A DNA stretch of 64,000 nucleotides from an uncultured Bryobacteraceae bacterium. GTDB lineage: Bacteria > Acidobacteriota > Terriglobia > Bryobacterales > Bryobacteraceae. The position numbers and the translations under genes are program-made. The DNA is taken from NCBI GenBank assembly GCA_937924525.1, contig CALDSU010000002.1:1-64000 (forward strand), read 5' to 3'. Shown piece after piece: positions 8,080 to 16,263 of the stretch; positions within the stretch are counted from its first letter, which is position 1, and every line of letters starts with the position of its first letter. A model generated the notes under the pieces. That model was not told where the DNA came from. It did no database searches and was given only the letters and a program-made list of their open reading frames with translations.

Positions 8080-9981
8080 ATGAAGCCGCGTTTCTGGACC
8101 GCGGGGCTGCTGCTGGGGCTGCTGGCGGCGCCCGCGCCCGCCCGGGAGATCCACGTCGCCGTCAACGGCAGCGACGCGCACGACGGTTCCGCGGCGGCGC
8201 CGCTGCAGACCATCTCCGCCGCCGCGCGGATGGCGCAACCCGGCGACACCGTCACCGTGCACGCCGGCACGTACCGCGAGCGGATCGCCCCGCCGCGGGG
8301 CGGGACTGCGGAATCGAACCGCATCGTCTATCAGGCCGCGCCCGGCGAGCGGGTCGTCGTCAAGGGTTCGGAAGTAGTCAAGGGCTGGAAGCGCTTTGCG
8401 CCGGGCGTCTGGAAGCTGGTCTTGCCCAACTCCTTCTTCGGCGCCTACAACCCATATAAAGATCGCATCGTGGGGGACTGGTTCACTGACAAAGGGCGGC
8501 CACACCACACCGGCGAAGTCTATCTGAACGGCAAGTCTCTTTGGGAGACCAACCTGATTGAGCGCGTGCTTGATCCCCAGCCGTACCCCGAGGGCCGGGA
8601 CCAGGAAGCCTCCACCTGGACCTGGTTCGCCGAGAGCGACGCCACCCACACGTACCTGTACGCCAACTTCCATGACCAGGATCCCAACCAGGAACTGGTG
8701 GAAATCAACGTCCGGCCCACCGTTTTCTACCCCGACGAGCCAGGGCGGGACTACATCACCGTGCGCGGTTTCCATTTGAGCCACGCCGCCTCGCAATGGG
8801 CCGCGCCGACGGCCGAGCAGCCCGCACTGATCGGCACGCACTGGAGCAAGGGCTGGGTGATCGAGAACAACGTGATCAGCGATGCCAAGTGCGCCTGCGT
8901 CACGCTGGGCAAGGACCGGAAGACGGGCCACAACGTCTGGATCAACGACTTATCCAAGGACGGCGCGCTGCACTATAACGAGGTGATCATCCGCGCGCTG
9001 GCGGCGGGCTGGTCGCGCGAGAAGATCGGGTCGCACGTGGTGCGCAACAACACGATTTTTAACTGCGAGCAGGCGGGCATCGCGGGGAGCCTGGGCGCCG
9101 TCTTCAGCGAGATCACCGGCAACCACATATATAACGTGTGGGCCAAGCGCCAGTTCACGGGCGCCGAGATGGGCGGCATCAAACTCCACGCCGCCATCGA
9201 CGTCGTGATCCGCGGCAATCGCATTCACCATGCCGGCCGGGGGATTTGGCTGGACTGGATGGCGCAAGGCACACGCGTCAGCGGCAACCTGCTGTACGAC
9301 AACACGACGGACGACCTGTTTGTGGAGGTGAATCACGGGCCGTTCCTGGTAGACAACAATCTGTTCCTTTCTCCGGTCAGCTTGCTGGACTGGTCGGAGG
9401 GCGGCGCGTACGTCCATAACCTGATGGCGGGTGCGGTGATCAGCCGCCCGGAGCTGCGGCGCTCGACGCCGTATCATCCGCCGCACTCCACGCAACTCGC
9501 CGACCTGATCAACACCAAGGGCGGGGACGCGCGGTTCTACGCCAACTTGTTCACGGGCGGGCCTGCCCTGCCGCCCAACACGCGCGATCCGCAGCGCATC
9601 GCGGGCTACGGCACCTGGATGTACGACACGCGCCCGTATCCCTCTTTTGCCGCGGACAACGTGTATTACCGCGGCGCGCGGCCCTACGCGGACGAAGCGC
9701 GGCCGCAAATCCTGGAGAACGCCGAGCCCGGCGTATCGGTGGTCGAAGAGAACGGCGAGGTGTTTCTGAAACTGCGGCTGGGCCCGCTCCAACCCGCGGC
9801 CAGCCTGGTGACCACGCAAACGCTCGGCAGGACGAAGGTCACCGGGTTGCTTTACGAGAACCCGGACGGCACGCCGCTCACGGTAGAAACGGACTTTTGG
9901 GGCCGCCGGCGCTCCCGCACCCCCACGCCCGGCCCGTTTGAGAATCCCGGGACGAGCGAGGTGAAAGTGAAGGTATGGTGA
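8080..9981 (+). CDS. secreted right-handed beta-helix protein (DUF1565/polysaccharide-lyase-like)
   Basis: This 633-residue protein has a signal peptide ending near A-P-A-P-A and then the DUF1565 start (V-A-V-N-G-S-D-A-H-D-G-S, P-L-Q-T-I-S-A-A). Repeated short beta-strand turns rich in N-x-I and N-N (for example V-I-E-N-N-V-I-S, V-V-R-N-N-T-I-F) are typical of parallel beta-helix carbohydrate-active enzymes. The protein likely binds or cleaves a polysaccharide outside the inner membrane. The ATG at 8080 is chosen because it begins the signal peptide and has AGGAAGG upstream; the open frame extends 420 nt further upstream without protein similarity. Confidence 0.85.
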   Translation: MKPRFWTAGLLLGLLAAPAPAREIHVAVNGSDAHDGSAAAPLQTISAAARMAQPGDTVTVHAGTYRERIAPPRGGTAESNRIVYQAAPGERVVVKGSEVVKGWKRFAPGVWKLVLPNSFFGAYNPYKDRIVGDWFTDKGRPHHTGEVYLNGKSLWETNLIERVLDPQPYPEGRDQEASTWTWFAESDATHTYLYANFHDQDPNQELVEINVRPTVFYPDEPGRDYITVRGFHLSHAASQWAAPTAEQPALIGTHWSKGWVIENNVISDAKCACVTLGKDRKTGHNVWINDLSKDGALHYNEVIIRALAAGWSREKIGSHVVRNNTIFNCEQAGIAGSLGAVFSEITGNHIYNVWAKRQFTGAEMGGIKLHAAIDVVIRGNRIHHAGRGIWLDWMAQGTRVSGNLLYDNTTDDLFVEVNHGPFLVDNNLFLSPVSLLDWSEGGAYVHNLMAGAVISRPELRRSTPYHPPHSTQLADLINTKGGDARFYANLFTGGPALPPNTRDPQRIAGYGTWMYDTRPYPSFAADNVYYRGARPYADEARPQILENAEPGVSVVEENGEVFLKLRLGPLQPAASLVTTQTLGRTKVTGLLYENPDGTPLTVETDFWGRRRSRTPTPGPFENPGTSEVKVKVW

Positions 9982-10015
9982 GCGGTTCGCCGTGCACCTG
10001 CGCGGGTGGATTACC

Positions 10016-11371
10016 ATGATCGTTGCGAAACCCATGATCCGCCTTACCTGTCTCTGTTTCCTCGCGATGCCGGCGCTGGCCGCCTGGGAGGCCGGCGCGG
10101 CGAAAGTAGACATCACCCCCACCGAGCCGGTCCCGCTGGCCGGGTACGGAGGGAAGACGCGGATGTCGAGCCGCGTGCTGCATCCCATCTGGCTCAAGGC
10201 CCTGGCGCTGCGCGATGAGACGGGCGCGACCTCCGTGCTGGTGACCGCGGACCTGGTGGGGTTGAGCACGAAGATGGTGGACATCATCGCGGGGCGCGCG
10301 CGGGCCAGGCATGGCATTCCCCGCGAGCGCCTGATACTGAACTACTCGCACAACCATAGCTGCCCGGTGACCGAGGATGTGCTGTGGCTGTACTACGATC
10401 TGACGCCGGGCGAGCGCGCCGCGCGCGACCGGTACACCGCGCGGCTGTACGGCCAGTACGAGCAGGTGATCGGCGAGGCGATTGGGAATCTTGCGCCGGC
10501 GGAGTTGTGGTTCGAGCAGGGGCTGGCGGGCTTCGCCGTCAACCGGCGCCGCTCGCGTCCGGGCGGGCGGAAGCTCGGCGGGCAGGTGGACCATGATGTT
10601 CCCGTGATCGCGGTGCGCTCCGGCGGCGCGCTCCGGGCGGTGGCTTTTGGCTACTCGTGCCACACCACGGCGCTCTCCGGGGAAACCGTGAACGGCGACT
10701 ACGCCGGTTTTGCGCAGCTCGAGATTGAGAGGAGCCACCCGGGAACGACGGCGTTGTTTGTGCAGAACTGCGGCGGCGACGCCAATCCGCTGCCCCGCAT
10801 CATGCGTTCCAACGACCCGCCGGCGATTCAGTTGACGGAAATGTACGGCCGGATTCTGGCGGAGGCGGTTCGCCAGGTGCTGGAACGGCCCATGAAGCCG
10901 CTGGCGGGGCCGCTCCGTCCGGCTTATGGCCAGACGGAAATCTTCTTTCAAAAAGGCCCCACCGCCGCGGAACTTGACCGGGAACTGGCCGGCGCGCGCG
11001 ACATGCGCAAACGCGAGATCCAGCACCTGCTGGACGTCTATCGCCGGCACGGGAAACTGCCGGACCGCTATCACTACCCGGTGCAGGTGTGGCGGTTTGG
11101 AGACTCGCTGACGTTCATCGCGCTGACGGGCGAGACCGTGGCCGACTACTGCCTGCGTTTCAAGGCCGCTTACGGCTGGGATCACACGTGGGTGGCCGGA
11201 TACAACAACGATCTGCTCAGTTATGTGCCGTCGCTGCGGGTGCTGCGCGAAGGCGACTACGAAGGGACCACCGGCATGGCCGAGTACGGCCACCCGGCCC
11301 CGTATACGTTCTCCGTCGAGGAGCAGATCGCGCAGCAGGTGGACGAACTGGTCGCCCGGACGCGGCCGTGA
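10016..11371 (+). CDS. secreted neutral/alkaline non-lysosomal ceramidase-family protein
   Basis: The mature part begins A-W-E-A-G-A-A-K-V-D-I-T-P-T-E-P-V-P-L-A-G-Y, the conserved start of the neutral ceramidase N-terminal domain, followed by N-Y-S-H-N-H-S (zinc-ligand-like histidines) and F-G-Y-S-C-H-T-T. At about 451 residues it is shorter than true ceramidases and lacks their C-terminal Ig-like domain, so the substrate may be another amide. A hydrophobic leader (L-T-C-L-C-F-L-A-M-P-A-L-A) indicates export. The start is uncertain between GTG 9992, ATG 10016 and ATG 10034. It follows the beta-helix gene by about 35 nt and is probably co-transcribed. Confidence 0.85.
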   Translation: MIVAKPMIRLTCLCFLAMPALAAWEAGAAKVDITPTEPVPLAGYGGKTRMSSRVLHPIWLKALALRDETGATSVLVTADLVGLSTKMVDIIAGRARARHGIPRERLILNYSHNHSCPVTEDVLWLYYDLTPGERAARDRYTARLYGQYEQVIGEAIGNLAPAELWFEQGLAGFAVNRRRSRPGGRKLGGQVDHDVPVIAVRSGGALRAVAFGYSCHTTALSGETVNGDYAGFAQLEIERSHPGTTALFVQNCGGDANPLPRIMRSNDPPAIQLTEMYGRILAEAVRQVLERPMKPLAGPLRPAYGQTEIFFQKGPTAAELDRELAGARDMRKREIQHLLDVYRRHGKLPDRYHYPVQVWRFGDSLTFIALTGETVADYCLRFKAAYGWDHTWVAGYNNDLLSYVPSLRVLREGDYEGTTGMAEYGHPAPYTFSVEEQIAQQVDELVARTRP

Positions 11372-11504
11372 GGCAGGGGAGGGGGCGGGGAATCCGGCTG
11401 TCGGCGCCTTGGTTTGGTGGGGTCCGAACGGCCGGCCGAGGCCAGCCCGCGCCATGGTATTCTAAAAAAGATCGTCCGCAGTTCCCCCGGGGACAAAAAC
11501 TGAC

Positions 11505-11699
11505 ATGCCGAAGTTGAAGACACATAAGGGCGCGTCCAAGCGGTTCAAGAAGACGGGCACCGGTAAAATAGTCCGGCGTCATGCATTTGCCCGTCACCTG
11601 CTGACCGCGAAGTCGCGTAAGCGCAAACGCCGCCTGACCGCCGGCGTGGTCGCCGAAGCCTGCGACCAACCGGTGCTGCGGCAGATGTTGCCGTACTGA
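11505..11699 (+). CDS. rpmI: 50S ribosomal protein L35
   Basis: The 64-residue basic protein begins [15 protein letters not shown] and contains [21 protein letters not shown], the L35 signature. It is a component of the large ribosomal subunit. It is followed 84 nt later by rplT. Unusually, infC is not directly upstream: the preceding gene is a ceramidase-family hydrolase. Confidence 0.97.
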   Translation: MPKLKTHKGASKRFKKTGTGKIVRRHAFARHLLTAKSRKRKRRLTAGVVAEACDQPVLRQMLPY

Positions 11700-11782
11700 A
11701 CGGTACGGCGTTTCGCGTGGGGACGGTGCGCGGGGCACGTGCCCGATCCGCCGCGAAGAGGGATGCAAGGAGCTAAACAAAC

Positions 11783-12145
11783 GTGCCAAGAGTCAAACGT
11801 GGTACCCACCGCCGGAATTCGCGCCGCAAGTATCTGCGCCTCGCCTCCGGCTATTACCTGACCAAGAGCAAGCTGTATCGCGCCGCGCAAGAGGCGGTGG
11901 AGCGCAGTCTCCGGTTCGCGTATGTGGGCCGCCGGCAGAAGAAACGGGACTTCCGCTCGCTGTGGATCGTCCGCATCAACGCCGCCTGCCGCGCCCACGG
12001 GCTGTCCTACAGCCGATTTATGAACGGCCTCAAGCGCGCCGGCATCGGACTAGACCGCAAAGTTCTGGCTGAGGTCGCGGCGAAGGATGAGGCCGGCTTC
12101 CGCGCGCTCGCCGAGAAGGCGAAAGCCGCCTTGGCGGTGGCCTGA
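11783..12145 (+). CDS. rplT: 50S ribosomal protein L20
   Basis: The 120-residue protein starts at GTG 11783 ([17 protein letters not shown]) with an AAGGAG site 10 nt upstream. It has the conserved L20 core [15 protein letters not shown] and the C-terminal [10 protein letters not shown]20 binds 23S rRNA early in 50S assembly. It forms an operon with rpmI and is followed 1 nt later by a small coiled-coil gene; pheS/pheT, common neighbours elsewhere, are absent. Confidence 0.97.
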   Translation: MPRVKRGTHRRNSRRKYLRLASGYYLTKSKLYRAAQEAVERSLRFAYVGRRQKKRDFRSLWIVRINAACRAHGLSYSRFMNGLKRAGIGLDRKVLAEVAAKDEAGFRALAEKAKAALAVA

Positions 12146-12146
12146 C

Positions 12147-12431
12147 ATGGACACCATCGATCGGGATGCCGACTCGCTGGCCAGCCTCGAAGAGCGGATC
12201 CTGCAAGCCGTGCACCTGGTGAACCGGTTGCGCCAGGAAAAGGACGCGCTGGCCGCGGAAAAGCAGGCGGCTCTGGCCGAACGCGACGCCGCCATCCGTA
12301 CGGCCGCCAAGGCCCAGGAACAAGCCGCCGGCCTCCAGGAGGAACTCGAGGCCCTCCGGGCGGAAAAGAGGCAGGTCCGTTCGCGGATCGAGAAACTGCT
12401 CGGGCAAATCGACCAGTTGAGCGGAGCTTAG
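12147..12431 (+). CDS. small coiled-coil protein, ZapB-like by position
   Basis: This 94-residue protein is almost entirely a predicted coiled coil: repeated L-x-x-E and A-L-A-A-E-K-Q-A-A-L-A-E-R heptads run from about residue 12 to 90. It starts at ATG 12147, one nucleotide after the rplT stop, and ends 4 nt before zapA, so the three genes are probably translated from one transcript. The size and heptad pattern resemble ZapB/YiiU division factors, but coiled coils are weak evidence of homology, so the role in division is inferred from the zapA neighbour. Confidence 0.8.
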   Translation: MDTIDRDADSLASLEERILQAVHLVNRLRQEKDALAAEKQAALAERDAAIRTAAKAQEQAAGLQEELEALRAEKRQVRSRIEKLLGQIDQLSGA

Positions 12432-12435
12432 GCGC

Positions 12436-12741
12436 ATGGAGCCGGCGGAAAAGCGGCAGGTACGCGTGACGCTGTTAGGTCAGCCGTACACGCTGCTGGC
12501 CCGCGGCGAACCGCGCGAAGTGGAATTGCTGGCCCAGCAGGTCGACGAGATCATGCACGAGATCTCCCGGCGCATGCCCAACGCCGACTCCACGCGCGTG
12601 GCCGTCCTCACGTGCCTGCATCTGGCCGACCGCCTTCGCGATCTGGAACGGCACGTCCAGAGCCTGCGCGACCGGATCAACCGCAAGAGCGAGGAACTGG
12701 GTCTGTTGCTCGATCAGGCGATCGAATCCGACGAGAAATAA
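12436..12741 (+). CDS. zapA: cell division protein ZapA
   Basis: The 101-residue protein has the ZapA globular head (R-V-T-L-L-G-Q-P-Y-T-L-L, an E-V-E-L-L-A-Q-Q-V-D-E-I-M helix and V-A-V-L-T-C-L-H-L-A-D-R-L) followed by a C-terminal coiled coil. ZapA binds FtsZ in the cytoplasm and bundles protofilaments at the Z-ring. It sits at the end of the rpmI-rplT-coiled-coil run, an arrangement consistent with growth-coupled expression. Length is typical. Confidence 0.9.
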   Translation: MEPAEKRQVRVTLLGQPYTLLARGEPREVELLAQQVDEIMHEISRRMPNADSTRVAVLTCLHLADRLRDLERHVQSLRDRINRKSEELGLLLDQAIESDEK

Positions 12742-12754
12742 CCCGGGCGCCGCT

Positions 12755-12777
12755 GGGCGGCGCCGGCGCCGCCCTTT
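12755..12777 (+). terminator. possible Rho-independent terminator after zapA
   Basis: A perfect 10-bp palindrome (GGGCGGCGCC at 12755-12764 and GGCGCCGCCC at 12765-12774) ends in TTT. It starts 13 nt after the zapA stop. The inner bases must open to form the loop and the T-run is short, so efficiency is uncertain. Confidence 0.5.
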
Positions 12778-12848
12778 CTATACTATGAAGATGTTTCTCC
12801 GAATTTCCGTTCCGCCGATCGCCGATTCCGCTGGATGGGGTGGCGCCG

Positions 12849-14444
12849 ATGCGGCTCGGCATTGACTTCGGCACCACGCGCACGGTGGTGGCCGCCGTGG
12901 ACCGCGGCAACTACCCGGTGGTGGAATTTTGCGGCCCGGACGGAGAGACGCGCGACTGGTTCCCCCCGCTGTTAGCCGCGGGGGGCAATCGCCGCCTCTA
13001 CGGCTGGGACGCCTGGCAGGCGCAGCAGGACGAAGCCTTTACCGTGGTCCGGTCCATCAAGCGCTTCCTCCAGGACGCAGGTCCGAACACGCAGGTCGAG
13101 ATCGGCGCGCAGCGGCTGCCCCTGCTGACTCTGCTGGTGGAAATGATGGACGCGCTGCGCCGCGCCCTGCTGGAGGCTTCGTCGCTCTCGCTATCCCCGG
13201 GCGAACCCCTGGAGGCGATGCTGGGCGTGCCCGCCAACGCCAACAGCAACCAGCGCTTTCTGACCACCGAGGCGTTCCGGCTGGCGGGCTTTCAAGTGAT
13301 GGGCCTGCTGAACGAGCCTTCCGCGGCCAGTATCGAGTACGGGCACCGGCAGCGGGGCTCGGGCCGCTCCAAGTTCCGCGACCGGATGCTCGTTTACGAT
13401 CTCGGGGGCGGCACCTTTGATGTCTCGCTGGTGGAGGTGGGAGAACGCAGCCATGCGGTGGTGGCGTCGGAGGGAATTCCCACGCTCGGCGGCGACGACT
13501 TCGACCACCTGCTGGCTGAATTGGCGTTGGACGAAGCCGGCTTCTCCGATGCCGTGCGCGAAGGTCTTTCCCAGGGCGAATGGTTCCGTCTGCACGAAGA
13601 ATGTCGGGAGAAGAAGGAATCGCTGCATCCCAATACCCGGCGGCTAGCGATCGACCTGGAGCGCGTCCGGCCGAGGTGGCCGCAGGTGTCGGTCCCGGTG
13701 GCCACCTTCTACGAGCATTGCCTTCCGATGGTGGAGGAGACGCTGCATGCCGTGGAAGACCTGCTGGAATCGCAAGGGCTGCACGGACCGGAGTCGCTGG
13801 AAATGCTTTACGTGACTGGCGGCGGCAGTGAATTGCCCCTGGTGACCAGGCGCTTGCGGGAGCAGTTCGGGAGGCGGGTCCAGCGCAGCGTGTACACGCG
13901 CTCGGCCACCGCCATCGGCCTGGCGATTCAAGCCGACGCCGAAGCCGGTTACGTGTTGCGCGATCGCTTCATGCGCCACTTTGGCGTGTGGCGCGAAGGC
14001 GACGGCGGCCGGACTATGCTGTTCGACCCGCTGTTCGCCAAGGGAACCGAACTTCCCGGTCCGGGCGAGCCGCCGTTGTCCACGGAGCGCGCCTACCGGC
14101 CGGTGCACAACATCGGCCATTTCCGCTACTTGGAGTGCAGCCACCTGGACGCCCAGGGGCGTCCGTCCGGCGACCTGATGATGTGGGACGACATTTTGTT
14201 CCCGTTCGATCCGCGCCTGGCGAACGGCGCGCCCGTCCAGCCCACCGCGGTGGAGCAGCATCCGGTCCCCTGCTTCGGCGAAGCCGTGGAGCGTTACTCC
14301 TGCGACGCCGCCGGGGTGGTGACGGTCTCCATCGCCAACCGCACGCACCGCTATGAACGCCGGTACCGGCTGGGACGCTGGTCGGTCAAGGACGCGCCGC
14401 TGGTGCCCGGCAAGCGCGGCCGCCGCCCGGCCCGCAAAGCGTAG
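12849..14444 (+). CDS. Hsp70 (DnaK)-family protein with divergent C-terminus
   Basis: Residues 1-370 form an actin-like ATPase of the Hsp70 family: L-G-I-D-F-G-T-T-R-T-V-V (phosphate 1), V-Y-D-L-G-G-G-T-F-D-V-S-L-V (phosphate 2) and Y-V-T-G-G-G-S-E-L-P-L-V (adenosine). Residues ~375-531 do not look like the DnaK peptide-binding beta-sandwich/lid; instead there is a beta-rich segment with R-Y-L-E-C-S and W-D-D-I-L-F-P-F. It is therefore a specialised Hsp70-like ATPase, not the housekeeping DnaK. No DnaJ or GrpE neighbour is present. ATG 12849 is favoured; GTG 12840 is an alternative. Confidence 0.88.
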   Translation: MRLGIDFGTTRTVVAAVDRGNYPVVEFCGPDGETRDWFPPLLAAGGNRRLYGWDAWQAQQDEAFTVVRSIKRFLQDAGPNTQVEIGAQRLPLLTLLVEMMDALRRALLEASSLSLSPGEPLEAMLGVPANANSNQRFLTTEAFRLAGFQVMGLLNEPSAASIEYGHRQRGSGRSKFRDRMLVYDLGGGTFDVSLVEVGERSHAVVASEGIPTLGGDDFDHLLAELALDEAGFSDAVREGLSQGEWFRLHEECREKKESLHPNTRRLAIDLERVRPRWPQVSVPVATFYEHCLPMVEETLHAVEDLLESQGLHGPESLEMLYVTGGGSELPLVTRRLREQFGRRVQRSVYTRSATAIGLAIQADAEAGYVLRDRFMRHFGVWREGDGGRTMLFDPLFAKGTELPGPGEPPLSTERAYRPVHNIGHFRYLECSHLDAQGRPSGDLMMWDDILFPFDPRLANGAPVQPTAVEQHPVPCFGEAVERYSCDAAGVVTVSIANRTHRYERRYRLGRWSVKDAPLVPGKRGRRPARKA

Positions 14445-14466
14445 CCTTTCCGCGTCGGCGGCTACG
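14440..14466. terminator. bidirectional hairpin between convergent genes
   Basis: CGTAGCC (14440-14446) and GGCTACG (14460-14466) form a perfect 7-bp stem around a 13-nt loop. It spans both stop codons of the convergent Hsp70-like and lipoprotein genes and is followed by GTTTT on the plus strand. Likely a shared terminator, though the T-runs are short. Confidence 0.45.
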
Positions 14467-16204
14467 GTTTTCCGGCCAGGTAAATGATACCCGGCTCGAC
14501 CATTTCCGCCAGCGTCATCCCTCCGAAGCCGGTGGCGGCCACGGAGCAGCAAGCCCAGCTTTGCAGGCTGTGGCCGCCCCAGGGCAGAGCGGGATCATCG
14601 AGCATCACGCCGATCCTGCGCGCGAATTCGGGCGTGGCCAGGAAGCGGCGCAGGTCCGCGACGCGCGCGCCGTGTTTCCCGCCGTCCTCCATGCGGTCGC
14701 GCGCCAGGAACACCAGCGGCATGCCTGCGGTTTTCGAGTTGTCCCACATGTCTTGCAGCGGGAACCAACTCGCCCCGCCCATGGCCTGGAGCAAACCGTG
14801 TTCGCCTTCCAGGTGCCAATCGTAGACCCGCCGCATCTTCTCGCGAAACGCCTGGTCGCGCGTCTGATGCCAAACGAAGAGCAGGCCGTCGTGCAGATAG
14901 AGGATATCGCCGAACTGGGTGACCGGCTGGACGTAGGGGATCCCATCGTTGGTGCTCTTATCCGGATAGCAGAACGGACGCCCGTCTTCGCGCCAGTTCT
15001 CCAGCAGGAAATCGGCGGCCCGCTGCGCGATGCGCAAGTAGCGCGCCTCGCCGCTCACCGCGGCCAGGGCGGCGAAAAAGGCGGCTTCGGTCGCGGTGGC
15101 CACGTGGTACGGATTGTCCTGGGGCACGCCCCGTAACAGGCCATTGGTGAACGCCCCGGAAGGCAACTGCCACTGGGCGGCCCAATCGTCGGCATAGCGC
15201 CGGGCCGCGCGCAGATACCGCTTTTTCCGCGCGGGATCCACATACCGGCACGAGACCGCCAGCGCGCCCGCGATGGAGCCGACATCGGCCATGTTCAGCC
15301 AGTACCGCTGGTAGATTGCTTCGATCTCGGCTTTGGGCAGGGTGCGCACGGGCCGGTCGAGAAACGCCTGCGCCCACGCCCCGTTTGGCAACTGTTCTTC
15401 GACCAGCTTGTCCAGAATCGCGGTCACGGCCGCCAGATAACGCGGCTCGCCGAAGAGCTGGTGCCCCGCCAGCAGCACCCGGATCGGGTAGGCCGAAGTG
15501 TACCACCAGTAGTTGACCTGCTTGCCGGCGCCCGGCTCGTAGTCGCCCAGGAAACCGTTGGGCAACCGCTTGGCCATCAGCCACTCGCAGAGGTCGCGCA
15601 AGGCCTGGCGGGCGTCGTCGCGGCCGGACCGCCGGACCTGCTCCACGGCGGGAAGCTCGTCCGGAGGCGCGCCGGAGAAGAGCCGCCGCGGCGCGCTTCC
15701 CCGGGGACCCTCCAAAATCAGCCCGTTGACCACGAAAGTAGCGTCCGGCGCGGCTTCGAAGCGCAGGGCCAGTTTGCCGCCCTTCACGATAACCGGGAAG
15801 CGCGGACGCAGGGTGCGGCCCGGTTCGACGCGCACGTCGCGCTGGACAGGTTGCCCCTGAGCCAGCACAGTGAAAGGCCCGTGCGCCTGCTCCGGGTCGC
15901 CCATAATCAACGTGACGCGGTAGTCGCCATCGTCGAGGCCGATCCAGAATTCGCCCGCGGCGCCCCACGCCGAATCCTTCACCAGCGGATCCGGGTGCCG
16001 CGGGCGGTCCCCGTCTCGCACGGACGTCACCCACAGATAGCGCGGTGAGCGGTACACGCGCGATACCGGCTGGAAGCCCTCGGCCACCGCGCCGAAATCG
16101 TTGCCGAAATCCAGGCGCAGGATCGTTTCCGGCGGCGAGGAGCAACCCCCCAGGGCGGCCAGCGCCGCGCCCAGCGCAAAGGGAAGCCCGCTATTTCGCA
16201 ACAC
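14462..16204 (-). CDS. lipoprotein with malectin-like N-domain and (alpha/alpha) glycosidase-like barrel
   Basis: A lipoprotein signal peptide with lipobox L-G-G-C places the lipidated Cys at residue 21. Residues ~28-170 begin L-R-L-D-F-G-N-D-F-G and look like a malectin/CBM-like sandwich. Residues ~190-575 are helix-rich with repeating W/Y motifs (N-Y-W-W-Y-T-S-A-Y, W-L-N-M-A-D-V-G-S, G-A-F-T-N-G-L-L-R-G) typical of six-hairpin glycosidases or uronate hydrolases. The protein probably acts on plant- or EPS-derived oligosaccharides at the cell surface or periplasm. The precise glycoside hydrolase family cannot be fixed by eye. Confidence 0.78.
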   Translation of the reverse strand: MLRNSGLPFALGAALAALGGCSSPPETILRLDFGNDFGAVAEGFQPVSRVYRSPRYLWVTSVRDGDRPRHPDPLVKDSAWGAAGEFWIGLDDGDYRVTLIMGDPEQAHGPFTVLAQGQPVQRDVRVEPGRTLRPRFPVIVKGGKLALRFEAAPDATFVVNGLILEGPRGSAPRRLFSGAPPDELPAVEQVRRSGRDDARQALRDLCEWLMAKRLPNGFLGDYEPGAGKQVNYWWYTSAYPIRVLLAGHQLFGEPRYLAAVTAILDKLVEEQLPNGAWAQAFLDRPVRTLPKAEIEAIYQRYWLNMADVGSIAGALAVSCRYVDPARKKRYLRAARRYADDWAAQWQLPSGAFTNGLLRGVPQDNPYHVATATEAAFFAALAAVSGEARYLRIAQRAADFLLENWREDGRPFCYPDKSTNDGIPYVQPVTQFGDILYLHDGLLFVWHQTRDQAFREKMRRVYDWHLEGEHGLLQAMGGASWFPLQDMWDNSKTAGMPLVFLARDRMEDGGKHGARVADLRRFLATPEFARRIGVMLDDPALPWGGHSLQSWACCSVAATGFGGMTLAEMVEPGIIYLAGKP

Positions 16205-16263
16205 CCCTGTAGCATACCGCTGGCTGCGGCCGGGCGGAAGCTTCTGCTACAAATCAGAGGAGC

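Noticed and set aside
8950-11455. Long minus-strand open frames opposite the beta-helix and ceramidase-like genes
   Set aside because: Composition is His/Arg/Gln-rich as expected for antisense of high-G+C genes, and the plus-strand genes have clear signal peptides and family motifs.
12742-12848. 6S RNA downstream of zapA
   Set aside because: The gap is only 107 nt and contains one short perfect palindrome. It is too short for the ~180-nt 6S RNA with its long imperfect hairpin.
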